Of a stretch of 64,000 bases of DNA, positions 11,193 to 24,372 are shown piece by piece (position 1 is the first letter of the stretch; the number at the start of each line of letters is the position of its first letter). Source of the DNA: Paramacrobiotus metropolitanus (taxonomy: Eukaryota > Tardigrada > Eutardigrada > Parachela > Macrobiotidae). The stretch is from positions 868,001-932,000 of the forward strand of contig NW_026570238.1 of NCBI RefSeq assembly GCF_019649055.1, read 5' to 3'. The translations under genes were made by a program, and so were the position numbers. The notes beneath the pieces were generated by a model that ran no database searches, was not told where the DNA came from, and saw nothing but the letters and a program-made list of their open reading frames with translations.

Positions 11193-13565
11193 ATGAATTC
11201 GCATAAGATATATGTGGGACACTCTGTAATTATAACAGGTAAGTTTAATAATTCTACCATCTGCTGGACGTAATCTATGTACAGTAGATTACGTCGATAT
11301 CAATTCCAATAAACAAGCTTTTGTGTAAAACGCTTGATTCAGAAGAAAATGCTTGTTTTCGTATTTAGCACTAATTTTACGATGTGTCTGCGCTGCAAAT
11401 AAAGAAGCAACGGATGCAAAAAAGTCAAAGCAGATGAGCATCGATGTGCCCGTAATTTATGTCGAACCACCGTCTTATCTATCCGACCACTTGTCCACTT
11501 CTGCCATTCAGCTAACTAATGAGCACTCCGTCATTCCGGTCGTACAAGATCTAATCAACAGTGCCGACCAGAAAATACTGGAAAATTTTGTTGCCCCGCA
11601 TCTCGGTAAGGTAAAAAGAAAAGTGCTTATTTGCACGGTTACAGGTACATATCCTTATCGTTAACTACTTCTTAAGTTCTTGGGACCATTCGAAACAACT
11701 CTCCACAATTTTATGTTTGTCAATTAAGTTATGAAATACGTGTGCATATACGGGTACATACATGTTAATCCAGTTGCATGTTAGTGCTGTTTTTCCTTTG
11801 TAACTAATAATATTTTTCCTTTTTAAATTCTGAACTCTTTTTTTTCGCAGCAGTGGCTAAATTTAATGGATTTCCGGTAAAAAATTTTTCGAAGGTCCAC
11901 TTAAGTTATCAGAAAATTGAAAGTCAGCGAGTTACGTATGTATTGCAGTTAATTACTGACGGCAAGGAATAAGTAGCCAAATATTTTTACATACAGGCGG
12001 AACCGTAAATGAATGCACTTTCAATTGTCTCAAATGCTACGTATTTTTGGTGCAGTGCATTGAGTCATTAGTTTTTTTTTGCATCGTACTGTTTTTGACT
12101 GCATGGGCGCATTGGACAATGACACTAGTACCAAACATTGAAAACCACTTACTACTTGCTTGGACTAAATTAGATCCATGGGAAGCAATCCCTAGACTAC
12201 CAGACCACGACGTTATGGTCGGAACACCAATTAATGTCGGATCAAATTTGCATGCACCGCAGATGCACATGCACAGGGATGTAAACGGTGTAGCCACTGG
12301 AGTCAGCGATGTTTTGTTGGATACAATCGGTAAAAAATTAAACCATTCTCATAAGACACTTTTTACGATCAAGATGGGAAAGCATAATAAAAGGTACATA
12401 GTAAGGATAGCGCTTACTTGTTAGCGCTATAATAACGTGAAAATGTTGGATTTACAGTACGTTGCTAACTACAGTACCACAAAACTGCAGGTACACCAAT
12501 ATTTCAAACTTTTTTTGGCAATCGCAATCCTTATTTGGACGACGATGACTGGAACGACGAATTTGACGAAGACGATGGGGATGATAAACGTAAACAAGAC
12601 ATCGACGATGATGATGACGATGACGACAAAGACGGTAATACAAAATTAAAAGAGATACCATTACCATTCTTAATGGTTGGTCTTTTTTTATACCGTATCA
12701 CCGTATAGAGATGTTGTGCGTAGCGTCATATAGAAATATGGCTATCATATTCGGTATCCGCACCGGCACGGTAAAGTGCTGCGACAACGGGCTTAGTTGA
12801 TCGATACTTTGTGGATGAGTGTTTTTTAGTTCATTATGGGCGCGCATCCTTTATTAATGGTTCTGGTTTATCATCGTTTGTCGGCATTCGGTCGTGGCGA
12901 GTCCTCTTGTTGTTTTCGTCTGTATCCTAATCAATAACCAGCAATTGTGTGGCATTCTAAAGTCTCATTTTTCTTTTGTTCTTAAGAATTTTTTTCATTG
13001 CTGTAAGTGTTAATGGTACGGTAATACGGGTTGGCACTTGTTTTTAATATTGTTATCTGTTATTGCGACACTACTCGGTTTACCGACGTGCGTGATAACT
13101 AATATTTAGTTATACCATACATAAAATTGTGGTGATCTCAATGATAATAATATTGGACGACCTGGGTTTGTAAAATACTTATTAAACAGTCACATGCGTA
13201 ATGCTTATTGTGTAACGTTTTTAGATGATAAGTTCAAGAAGCTGACGAAATCGTTACTTCGCTCCAAAATGGCACCTTTGATGGTCGCACCGAGTAGACA
13301 GCGGACAAACCGCCGACCCGCCGCTCTAATGCACAAACCTGTATTAGCTTCCAAGCCAGCATCTATGATTTCCTCTCCCAGAACGCTCAATCATCCAGGT
13401 GTCCGGAATACCGGTCACCAAAGACTGGTCATCCCTCAGCTCATTCAAACAGGACGAGTCAATGTAAATGTTGCCGGAAACACCCTAGCAGGCTATCGAC
13501 TTGCCAGCCCGTCGATGAACCGCGCATCTTTACAACTTCGTACGCTCCGAATATTATATGACTAG
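11193..13565 (+). CDS. Unrecognised secreted protein with acidic Asp-rich tract
   Basis: Five exons (11193-11238, 11369-11605, 12129-12329, 12491-12634, 13225-13565) join with every intron in phase 1 to a 322-aa protein. A signal peptide is formed across the first junction (SVIITALILRCVCA). The middle region includes the residues PNIENHLLLAWTKLDPWEA. The fourth exon ends in an acidic run rich in Asp/Glu (LDDDDWNDEFDEDDGDD, then eight Asp in a row). The last exon is basic (KKLTKSLLRSK, RQRTNRR) and Pro/Ser/Asn-rich. Acidic and basic halves side by side suggest an extracellular, partly disordered polypeptide that could bind cations or polyanions, but this is inference. I recognise no family. 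The DTIG/TPIFQTF and KD/DKFKK joins are strongly supported by splice sites and phase; the first exon is less certain. AATAAA is at 13711-13716. Confidence 0.65.
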
Positions 13566-15642
13566 TGAACCGGTTATTAATTCAAACGGGCATGCATCGA
13601 AAAATCTGATTTCGCTCTTAAACCAGAACATTTCTTCCCGTAACTGCAAACAGCTTTAAAATTTTGGAATAACGCAGCTCCATTAGCTATTAAAGCTGTC
13701 TAAAAAGCATAATAAAAAAAAAGCTGAGACCGAGAATCCATGCATGCTATCTATATTTTCGAGATCGGATTGCACGCACGCGTGCAGGGTTTACAATAAG
13801 AGATTTTTCTCGAAATTAAAACTGGAATGCTTTACGTGTGTAAAGATTATTTCTGGATATATGAGTATATGCGTGGTATCTACGCAGGCTTGCTTGCCTA
13901 TACCAGTCGCAAGGATTTGATCGTAGACCGTTTTTCCTTTTCGCTTGATTTGGATCCGCTGCCTATAACGATAACATTGTTTTGGTGCTTTTTATTGTTG
14001 CTTTTAGCGTTATGAGTATGCAATTAAAACGGCTTTAACGCCCAGTCAAGTTTAAATCATAATAGCACCATACAGACCTGTACCGCCGGGTGCACTAACT
14101 ACGTATCAAACTGCTTTGCCAACTTTAAGCGGATTTGTTGTTGCTCTGTTAATAGAGCAAATGTACAAGTATGCAGGAAAACGTTTTTTGCTATTTGTTA
14201 TTGTAACATATAAACTGCTCAAATTCTATTGCAATTGGGATCGTATCTTTATTCGCATAATGCGCGGTATACGACTATAGACGCGGTATATCTTTATTAC
14301 TTTTACAATATAAGTGGCATGCGCAATGCCTGCAAGTTGGCAACTATTGTCCTTCACAGAAAGCTATAATTAATATAGCCTGCCACAATTAATATTGTAG
14401 TGCAGTACGAGTATACCTAATATTTTCTCATTTCATTCTCTGTTGGTATTTCGTATTTCATTATTTCGCTTATCAACACATACTAGCTTCAGTATAGGAC
14501 GTCTTATTTCCGTACCAATTTCTACCTATTTGTATCAGTTTGGCGCGCAAACATTATAGCTCTGCAAAGTACATTGGTGTGGTTAAGTAAAAGTTCACAG
14601 AGTTTTCCAAAATCTGAGTGATAACTATCACTGAAGACCGTTTTTCCCAGCAAAAATCGAGCAGCTTCAGATAAAATACATCTGGAATGTTTTAATTTTA
14701 AACGGCTATCTGCATATTTTTCGTTTGCCATTACGTCGTGTACGCCAGCAACGCACTAACATGTAAACAGCTCGCAAAAATTGATTTCTCTGGATTTGCA
14801 AAGTTCATTCAAGAGTCTTACATCACAGCATTGTGCTGGAAAGGTCACTGTCTTTTTTTCTTGAAGTATCATCAAAGCAGTAGTGACATTGGATAGCCTG
14901 TCGGTGTTCGCACCGCGCTTAACAAAATCACAGGCGGCATTAGCAATCGTATATAATAAAATGTGTGATGGGATATCTGATCCCCATAAAACTTGAAAGC
15001 GCAAACCTTACGGAGCTCTTTTACTCTCTCACCACTGTACGTACGTAGCTCGGAAATTGTCCACAGCATCCATGCCAAAGTTGAATGTCGAGCTTGCCCA
15101 CATCTACATGTCCATTCAACCTGAAGTACGGTTACTATATAACGGGTATTAATTACTTATCCAACACCGATTTGATCCATTATATTGTATTGTGAAACAG
15201 GGAATCGTACGCACATCGGACAGTGCATTTCAAAATGATCCACTCCTATTGACCGAACAGGTTCTCTGCCGTCCAGAAGTACCGTATTTAGGATCAGGTA
15301 GAATCGTATCCAATTTCCGGTGCGTGTACGCAACGGATTCTGAAAGCAACAATACAGTGGTACCAGCGGCAAATCCAGTGGTCAGTCACTTTAGGCGCGT
15401 TGCAGCGGATACAACGTATGCTTACTGTTTGTGCCATTCCTCGGTTGTTCTGGGTAAAACTTAGCGTTGAGTTTGATTTAGAATCAATTACTTACAATTT
15501 TATGGAGTTGCACATATACATCTCAAGATTTCATTAGTTTTCAATTAATTTAGCAAAATTGAAGACTCAACTGTATCGTGCTGCCTAATCCTGCCAAACG
15601 TAGGCTGGCCTTATTTTCCGAAAGGTCACCGCTAGCGCTGCG
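13566..15642. other. Spacer with weak minus-strand ORFs
   Basis: The first 150 bases are the likely 3' UTR of the preceding gene. Minus-strand ORFs at 14522-14731, 14756-15004 and 14872-15078 are open and composition-wise protein-like, but they have no recognisable domain and I could not join them by good splice sites. A + strand frame at 15192-15464 lacks an ATG. No RNA gene or clear repeat is visible. Confidence 0.4.
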
Positions 15643-17224
15643 ATGGGAGATAAATCGTATATGGCATGTTGTTTACTGATTGTTGTGATGCCTTATATTT
15701 GCGTCGCAACGGTGGCACCTGCTGCAGAACAACTGTCGGCAGAGGTGTTTCCCTCGGGATCTACTACTCGGATACCAATGATAGTAGACTTATCGGTACC
15801 GAATACACAAAATGGAGATCCATCCAAAACAAATTTGACTACAAATATCACTGGACTACATTCAAATCCCGCATCACAAGTGGACATTATTTTTAATGCT
15901 GGAGGTATGGCTTGCATTCACTTAAAAATGCGCAATCACACAGAAGATTTCGTTATTTATCACATTACAAGGATATTCAGTTATTGCATGACTTGGCCTC
16001 TTAAATTTTTTGCTGACCCATCAGAATGCTTTTGTAATCTGAATTTACTTGTGCAGTTAGGCATTTTTTTATGTTCTTTATTTATTAATTTCTACTAGAT
16101 CGTGAGACGATCAAAAGCTGAATCGTTTACATTAACTTTACAAATTACCGCCAGGACCGTCTTCCGCTGGGTTTAGCATGGAAGCAATGCGGGAAACAAT
16201 GGAAAGGAATTTCGAAAATATGTTTTTGATGAACCAGCTACGTGGTAAGTCGTAAGATGGTTGTGCGGAGCGTAAAGAAAACTGGTAGAAAGGCGATGCA
16301 GTAACATAGGTTTCTACTAAACTCCACAAACTGTTGTGTACTGTTATTGCATACTTCAGTATAGATTAACCTTCAGCGTTTTTCCAGGCATGGGGGGTAT
16401 GGGAGGCGGCGCCGGAATGGGATCAATGGGAGGTATGGGCGGTATGGGTGGAGGAGGAGGTATGGGCATGAGCGGAATGGGCTTTGGAGGATTGGGAGCT
16501 ATGGCTGGAATGCTGCCTTTCATGAATCTGATGGAAGGTCGCCAGACAAACGGCGCTACAACAGGTGAAGGCTCGGGGTCACCACGATCAGCCGCCTTCC
16601 ATGCCGGCTTCGGCAGTCCCAATATGAACCGTATGTACTACGTAATATTGAATAAATATACGGAATAATCTTCAATTAAAAATAACCATGAGAAGAATAT
16701 CAACTAAGGCAAAAGACACTATCTTTTTACGGTGGATGCGTACTTATTGTATTGATTCTGTGTCGAGCAGCGAAAGCAAGATCTGCTGTTGCAGAAACTA
16801 ATTTATTATTGCCGTAATTTTAAGTAAATATTCTGTAACAGTAACAAGGCCTGATCACATGCAGCTGACTAGCAAAAAGAAAACAAATGAAAACTGATAT
16901 GATAAATATCGCATTCGCCTATATATTATAGCTTTCGGTATGGGATCTATGATGGGCATGGGGATTCCTCCAAGCATGATGATGCGCTCTATGATAGGAG
17001 CCGCCGGAAGCGGCATGCCGGGTATGCCGCTTGGACTGAACGCCTTAGCAGCGGCTGCAGCGATGCCGCCTCCAGGCGCTGAACCTGTTGTCACCGGAGC
17101 AGGTGCGGGTGCTGGTGCAACCACGGTAGAACCTGCCCATTGTCCAAAATGGGCTAGAATGTTTTGTGGTTCTATGGAATGCAGTCGGGATGTAAGAGAA
17201 ATCAATCATACTCCTAACTTTTAA
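15643..17224 (+). CDS. Unrecognised secreted Met/Gly-rich low-complexity protein
   Basis: Four exons (15643-15904, 16155-16244, 16388-16630, 16932-17224), all joined by phase-1 introns, encode 295 aa. The N-terminus is a signal peptide (ACCLLIVVMPYICVATVA). A Ser/Thr/Asn-rich segment with two NxT sites follows, then a Met-rich helix-like segment (SMEAMRETMERNFENMFLM). The centre is a run of MGG/GMG repeats (GMGGMGGGAGMGSMGGMGG). A second Met-rich stretch (MGSMMGMGIPPSMMMRSM) leads to an Ala/Gly tail and a C-terminal segment with three Cys (HCPKWARMFCGSMEC). Such composition is seen in structural, cuticle-like or metal-binding extracellular proteins, but no family is recognised and function is unknown. 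All four exon joins restore frame exactly and have good GT/AG sites, so the model is reliable even though the role is not. Confidence 0.72.
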
Positions 17225-20200
17225 AATTAAACCGGACGTGCTATGATCATCAGCCTAGTGCCGTGTGTCGGTTGGTTATGTGTGGACTACAAAATATGTG
17301 TGTATACTACTACAAATATATATAATTACCATATTTACTTGAAACGTGTACTCTTGATCCCTTCCAAAAAGCTTTTTTTGTGACTCTATCGCTAATAGCT
17401 TAATACGATATTTTAGTTTACAGAATTGAAGAGATGTACGTACTTGTATACGTAATCCTAATTATTTTACGCTGTGTTTCTTGTAGGTTGAGTGGATTCC
17501 ATTTCATCAGTGCAGAGCGCAGATGGGTATACCATTGTGCCGGTGCTTAGTAGGTCCAAGTATTGTCAAATGCTGCAACTTGGTGGGATCGTAGTTTGGT
17601 GTTGTTTCTTTGTACATTTTTATGATCGTCGGATGCGTTAAAAATTTTCTAACAGCGTGGACTAAATAATACAGCTAAGGTTGTCTTTTCTGTTTATTTC
17701 GTTTCGTTAATTTCGCTTTTCGCTCAAATTGCAGCGGTGAGCATCTGCATACCTCGCAGAATTTAGTACTGTAAGTTAAAGAATACAACGTCAGTTTTCA
17801 GTTACCAAATAAATATCTGCACGAATACTGTACATGTGTATTAAAGTAAGCAACTGCTGAGGTGCATTGTATAATATTGCACACTGATTTTCTGTGAAAT
17901 TACTGCTGCTGCTTCCCTGTGCCGAGCACAGAACAAAGGCAAAATCCTTAGATCTGGCTTTTCAGCGTAAAACTTAGCAACAATCGTTGGCTGGTAACAT
18001 AAAAGTACTTTAACCTTTGTAAAAAATCAAATGCTGCAATTTCTCTCAGTAGTGGAGCTAGCAGTTAACAAACAATGGAAATTTACATTCCAGTCTCGAT
18101 ACGAAATTTACATTCCAGTCTCGAAAAATCGATACGACATTAATTTTAGCAGTAAAAAATTTTAAGCTCCAGTATACGAGTACTATTAATAACTGTTTCA
18201 AATGTAAATGTAACAGTTATTTTTGAGCCTACAAGTGCAACAGGGCAGAAATAAGTTACGACCTACGTGGTCTTGGTGTCCATGACCTGCAAAATCACAA
18301 TTACGCAAGCTGCATTGATTGCGCATAATTAAGTTGATGACAAATTCTGGGGACTGAATGCAGCTGACAATAAGTTGACCTCGAATGACCGACAGGATTA
18401 CGATGCATTGTCAAGCAACAGATGGTTCTTAAAAAGACACCAGAAGTTGCATCATGTGGCGCAATATAATTAGATAGCTGCGCTTTCCGTAATATGTTTC
18501 ATGATCAGGATCACAAGTGGTAGCGCTTAACTTTGTACAAGTATAACTGGCGGCTTAATTATCGGGCATATTAATGGTATTGTACAAGCATTCATATAAA
18601 GTGATTTTTCTTTAATTTATTTTTCAGTATTACATATTTTTAAAGAAATCACTGTGCTCGTAGTCACCCGTTTCCAACCCGGTTTTTTATAGTCACACCG
18701 TTTTTTATAGGCACCACAATATAAAAATTCTGGTTTTTATAGACACCCACTTAAATTTTTATCTTCTAAAAACTTTTTCTGTAATACGATTTCTATAATG
18801 AACTTTTTTACATTTCGCGGTAATTATGGTGATTTTCGTGACCTTTTTAGTCGGGCGAGTTATGATGCAAATAAAAGTTCGGGTCTTCAACGCGAATTTC
18901 GCTTAGCACTTTAAACAGAATTTTCTGTAGTAGCTCGGTTGGCGATACCGCATCCTCCAGTGGAACCCTCCAGTGAAATGTTGGGGCAGATACTCGTATC
19001 TTTGTCGTTGCTCCTTAGGATTTTAGTGAGCGCACTTACTGTAGAATTATAATGGTCGCTAGATACTGGTTCTTTTTTTCATTTTTGGTTAATACGAGGA
19101 AGTGCATTCTGAACCTCAACGATCACGGTAATCCTATCTAACACGCACAAGAGTATCTGTACAGATATTCAAAGTTTCAACGTATTGTTAATTTACAAGC
19201 TCCACTGTATCATCATAATACTATCGCATTGCTAAAAATGCACTTACATAATTGCAAAAATGGCGCTTTAAAACGATTTAGATATCTATAAAAAGCACCG
19301 TAATTAAGGGGGTGCAGCAAAGCGTGGCTATAAACAAGAGGGCTGCTTTCTAGGGGTTATAAAAAGGGCTATAACAAAGGGGGCTGTTAGGGGCTATACA
19401 CCTTATTTTAAATTCCATTTTTTTGCATTTTCTGCAAGTGTATCGCTTATTCACTTAAACTTTTGTGCTCGAATTACGAATGGACAATTGGACGTACATG
19501 TGCTTATTTTAACAGCAGTGCTGCCACATAGACCACTGTAATGCATTTGACACTTTTAAAGCCAAGTGAAAAACATATATCTAGCTGTTGTACAATAAAT
19601 AATACTATGACTGTATCTGCAATTATCCAATTTTTAATTTTTATATATACTCGTACGAGTGCGAGTAGATAATTCACACTGGCTAACAATAAGGACACGG
19701 TGTCCTGGACACCGTAGAATTAAATAACGGTAATATACCAACAGATGTTTTGGTAGCACACCTCACGAAGTTTTTACGGTCTGGCGCAACAATCGACATG
19801 TTGCACAGGTCAATGTCTGATTACGTAAAGCATGAATCTCATCCTTTCTAACGGCAGATGACATAATAATTAGCCATTATTACTGCTGCCTTGATCTTCT
19901 GTTGATTGTCGTCAATAGCGCAATCCTTATTATCCGGTCATTGCTAAGGTCATCCATTGAAAGGTGTTATTATCAATCGGCATGCGCAGCAGCTATAGAG
20001 CCCAGATAAAACTATGCATACGACAGCGAGCGTCAAATCTGGAGCAAGCAGTACACCTGACCGGCACGTGCCATTATTGTTGCGCTAATCATTAAAATTT
20101 AAATGCTGAATTACAACAGCTAGGTATAAACGGGAATTACTGGATAGTTTAACTAGCGCATACTGTATACCGATATGCAGCGAGATTTGCGGCCATATGA

Positions 20201-23200
20201 CCGGTATAATTGTATTTTATCACCATTTTGTCATTTCCGTTAAACATACTCCTTCCGCAGATATTTAAATGGTTGTACACCATCTTTGTGGCTGTATAAA
20301 AAATAAGAAATAGTAAAAATTATATATGTCTATATTAAATGGACTGCACTTATGATTCGCAAATTAATAAACGTAGGCAAAACTTGCATTTTTAATTGTA
20401 CCAGAAAAGCCTAACATTAATTTATCGGATTGTGAGTTTGAAGTAGACAAAAGCTCACGACAGATGTTGAAGTTCAAAACTCAGTAATAGGCTTTTATGA
20501 GCCACCTTCATTTTAAAGCGAATCAGATGGTAGCACTAATTATTCTACAGTCTATGCCGGGTAAGCGAGGTCATAAATCGGCCTGATGCTGAAAAAGGAA
20601 CAAAGGGACAAGAACATGAGTATTGTGCATTCTTAGTGGAGAGCTTTGTAAAACATTCGTACGGCATATACGAGTAAGTATTAATTAAGCTTTGTTTTAC
20701 CGCATCCTGGCTACGCCTGCATTTAAAGTGTTAAACTGATTCTGAGAATGCAAAAAATAGATTCAGTTAAAATGCCGCTTATTATAGTACACATACTGTC
20801 CGTTGTAGTAGTTAAAAGGAAATCAAAACAAAGTGCCTAATTAAATTTGTTGATCTTTATTTGAGCAATAACAATTATAAAAAGGCCATACGCGCATCGG
20901 TTTGCATGGTCGATACGAATGTCTCGTGTTTATTCGCTACAATTTTTTCACTCGCAGTCGCCGATATTGCCTGTCAAACGCATACCAGCAACTTCAGCAG
21001 TGATTTACTGTCTAAAAATTTCCTTAAAAGCATTTTTTATGATAATTATGAAGGGACAGCCGAAACAAGTATATGCGTGTACCAAAATTTGTTGTACACA
21101 TAACACAAGCACTCACAGCGGCAACCCTTTCCGAGTACTCAAAAAACGGATATGATAATACTTGCTCTAATTAGGAGCACGTTAGCACTTCAAAAGTACA
21201 AAGTATCAGTTACACTAACTAAAAGACTCAAAACTGTGCTATAAAAATTAATCACTAAACTAATAATTAATCACAAGTAGCATCCTAACTGAATTAATAA
21301 CCTACTCGTAGCGGATGCCCGACTACCTTTGCACTGCGGAAATCGCTGTCGGTTATCATTAGAATAACGGCAAGCATATGCAAAAACTGGAAAGATCTGT
21401 GTAATCTTTACTGTTTTACCTGTATAATAAAAAAAGTTCCATAAGGTAAAAAAGGTCTACGAATTCTGATTACTAGTTTACTACTGCTAAATTCTACATA
21501 AGCACTTTTTTTCGACAAAGGTTTTGGAAAAAGGAAGTTCAAGTGTAAGTACGCGTACTGCTTTTCAACATTTTTTAACATGTTAACATTTTAAAATAAT
21601 TTTAAATGTTAACATTAATTTTTAAATAATAATATTAAGTGTTCAGTGCCGATTTCGCAATCTGTGACAATGGCTATAATTATAACAAAAAGATCGCATT
21701 TAGTAAAGTCCCGTTGCTACGCAACGGTTAAATGTTCAGCATCAATAAAATTAATGCAAATCCCGTTAAATACAGCACAGTTTTCAATTTTCGCTAAAAA
21801 ACGTTCCTTCGCTACTCACAGGTCGATGGTTTTACAATAGTATTAGGTAGCCTTACTTCAAAGCTTACTACGGTACAGTCTTAAAAGTAGTACTCGAGTA
21901 CTACGAGTACTAGTAGTACTAATTAAAAATTGTTTTACTTATTACTGTGAATAAAACAATAAATACTGTACAAAAATGGTATGACACGACACAGCTAACC
22001 AACTAACCGGCATACGAAAAACTGTACATGATTTTTTTAAAATAATTAAGAACTCTCGATTTGGGTGAAACCCAAAGCTGCGAAACAATGCATCCAAAAA
22101 TTATAGTACGAGTATTAACTGTTGCACAGCGGGCATGAGTTAGTCCAATAAAAATTTAGTTTGCTGAGGATTTGGCCACCGGCTATGAGAAAAGGTGCAA
22201 CTGTAAGTTGTCCACTAATCACTATTATAAACATGTATTTAAGTGACGCTGTCAACAGTGCGCAGGCTGAATAAAGCTTTACTTCATTATAAAATTAATA
22301 TTAATTAGCTGTAGCGATCTGGTACCGTACTCGTATTAAATCTGAATATCACTGTATTAGACCGTGCTTTCCCTTCCGTACTATCAAGGAAAGAATCATC
22401 TGCTTTCAAGAAAAGAACCGCCACGCTGAAAAACTTCCGTTATTGGGTGCACGACTTCAATTTGCGGTATTTTTCTAGGTATTCAACTGTTAGTTTGGTC
22501 CCATAATCTAAAATTATGTTTTCAGTTAAGGATATGTTTTTAATGATTTTACAGAAATTTAAATTTCTTACTGCTGTGCTCTGCTGTGCTAGCACGGCAA
22601 AGGCTTTTTTGAAATATGCAGAATGAGAAATCATTTTTACCACGGACATCAAATGTTATATCATCGTCATCGTATATCTCGTGCATGTATTCCATACACA
22701 AATAAATCTCCAGTCAATTTTGAGGAAACAGTATATGGAAAAAATTGCTGTGCAGTTGACACACGAGATGAGAAAAACAAACCCCTTTTGCTTTCGAAGT
22801 CCGACTGAACAACTGGCTTTTTTATCTTTTGTTAGCCAGGAATATGACAAATGAACAGGAAATTGAAGTGATTACGGTCATTGTGAATATCTCATGGTTT
22901 ATTTGGATCTACAGCGTCAAAAGGATTTTCTGAGTGCTCTTATTGAATTTCATTCCCTGTTTCATAGGAAGATGTCGTTATTCTATACAGCGGCCAATGC
23001 AACAGCGGTAGATAGATATATCGACCTTATCAAACCGAAGTGAAATCAAATCGTTCCGCTAAAAAATTGGTACCGTACAGCAGTCAAGTGAACTGCAACC
23101 ATAAACATTTTGCACAGTGCAACATGTCCCTTTCGTGTTTGCCGTTCCATACTCATATTTTTGTAGTACATACATTCGTAATAACGCTAACGAGCATATT

Positions 23201-24372
23201 CAAAAATAATAATAATAACCTTATAATTATTATCTTTTGCGACTTGTGAGACTACTAGCATTACCTAATTGATACCATTACCTACTAGCATTACCTAATT
23301 AACTGAATAATTCACTGTTACTATTATCAAATTTTTAATATATTTAAACGCAAAAAAACAGCCAACTTGCAGTTAAGTATTGTTATTTTGAATGTTGCCG
23401 CTTACGGTACGATATCAAGAGACTTCCTTGGTAATTTAATCACAAGCCGACCGCGATGACCTTAAAGGAATGGTGTCTTTTTGTTCTTGATCATGTCGAT
23501 ATTTCTTGCAGCGATATACATTAATATTGATGCCGTGCAGATTTGTCGTGTGTACGTATTTTTGACTTAACAGCATAGCAAAATGGATTTCACTTGCGTG
23601 ATTGTTGCCGCAATATCCAGGTTTTGACAGCTGTTGCGCCGTCGATCGGCAAGCTGATGCTTGCTGCATCCTCAATACGGGACTGAGAGTGCACGCTTTG
23701 CATTTCGAACATAACAACCAGAGAATACTACTTACTACTAAGCAATACGCACTACATGCAGCAGGATCGATAAAGCTCCGCCTGTTTCGAAACGGGATTG
23801 CGCCTGTTGGTGCGGGCGTGTATAGCCGTGCATAGCATATACGCGGATTGTCATTTACAGCGCACAATGAATGATACAATCTCCATGCAGCAGGCAGCAC
23901 ACTCCGCTTTCCCCCACAACGCAACAACACTCTTCCCCATTTCGGCACACTAGGAAACGGGGAAGATTGTGGTGTGATCGTCTGGACTGAATATATATCA
24001 ACATTCATCAGATGAATGCTTCGGCATCAGCGCCGATCGTCGCCGCGCTGAGTTCAATCTCGAAACTGCAGCTTGTGTGTTACTGTGCGCATGTGTATGT
24101 GTGTTCGAAAAGTGCATCCTAAATATCATTCTGCGGCAAAGGAGAAACATACCCACATTACATGGCGCTGCCGTTCGATATGGAAAACAGGATTAAATCA
24201 ATTCGGATGCTGGTAGTGTTTGGCGGATTTACTACGACTTATCGTCAGTTGTTCGATTAAGAATCTCTTTTCTGTGCCGCAATACCAAAATGTGCAACAC
24301 GTTACTGGTGTGACAATATATATACCCGGTTTCTTCTTTCCGTGACCTTCGCACTGTTAAAGTATTTTTACC
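17225..24372. other. Gene-poor 7.1-kb spacer
   Basis: I see no supported protein gene. Possible items are a signal-peptide-like ORF starting at 20906 (MVDTNVSCLFATIFSLAVAD) with no downstream exons found; clustered TTTTTATAG/CTATAAAAA motifs at 18656-18760 and 19290-19400 that may be ends of a repeat element; a small palindrome acggtgtcc-t-ggacaccgt near 19696; and a 190-codon minus-strand ORF at 23436-24008. Being directly upstream of Scratch, the last kilobase may hold its promoter and enhancers. Confidence 0.5.
24315..24325 (+). promoter_or_regulatory. Possible TATA box of Scratch
   Basis: The sequence aatatatatac lies about 50 bases before the ATG at 24373. The position suits a TATA element with a very short leader, but AT-rich background makes chance likely. 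Confidence 0.25.

Noticed and set aside
11851-11946. Open segment after a good cag acceptor, considered as an extra exon of the 322-aa protein
   Set aside because: No donor gave a length compatible with the phase-1 chain, whereas direct joining of 11605 to 12129 keeps frame and both flanking exons.
12047-12128. Hydrophobic stretch preceding exon 3 of the acidic protein, considered as a second signal peptide or new gene start
   Set aside because: There is no in-frame ATG, and the downstream exon is explained by the tag acceptor at 12127-12128.
14522-15078. Three minus-strand ORFs considered as one gene
   Set aside because: The frames could not be joined by convincing splice sites and no family was recognised; kept only as a note in the spacer entry.
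16356-16622. Pro/Ile-rich minus-strand ORF
   Set aside because: It is the complement of the Met/Gly repeat exon and has no independent support.
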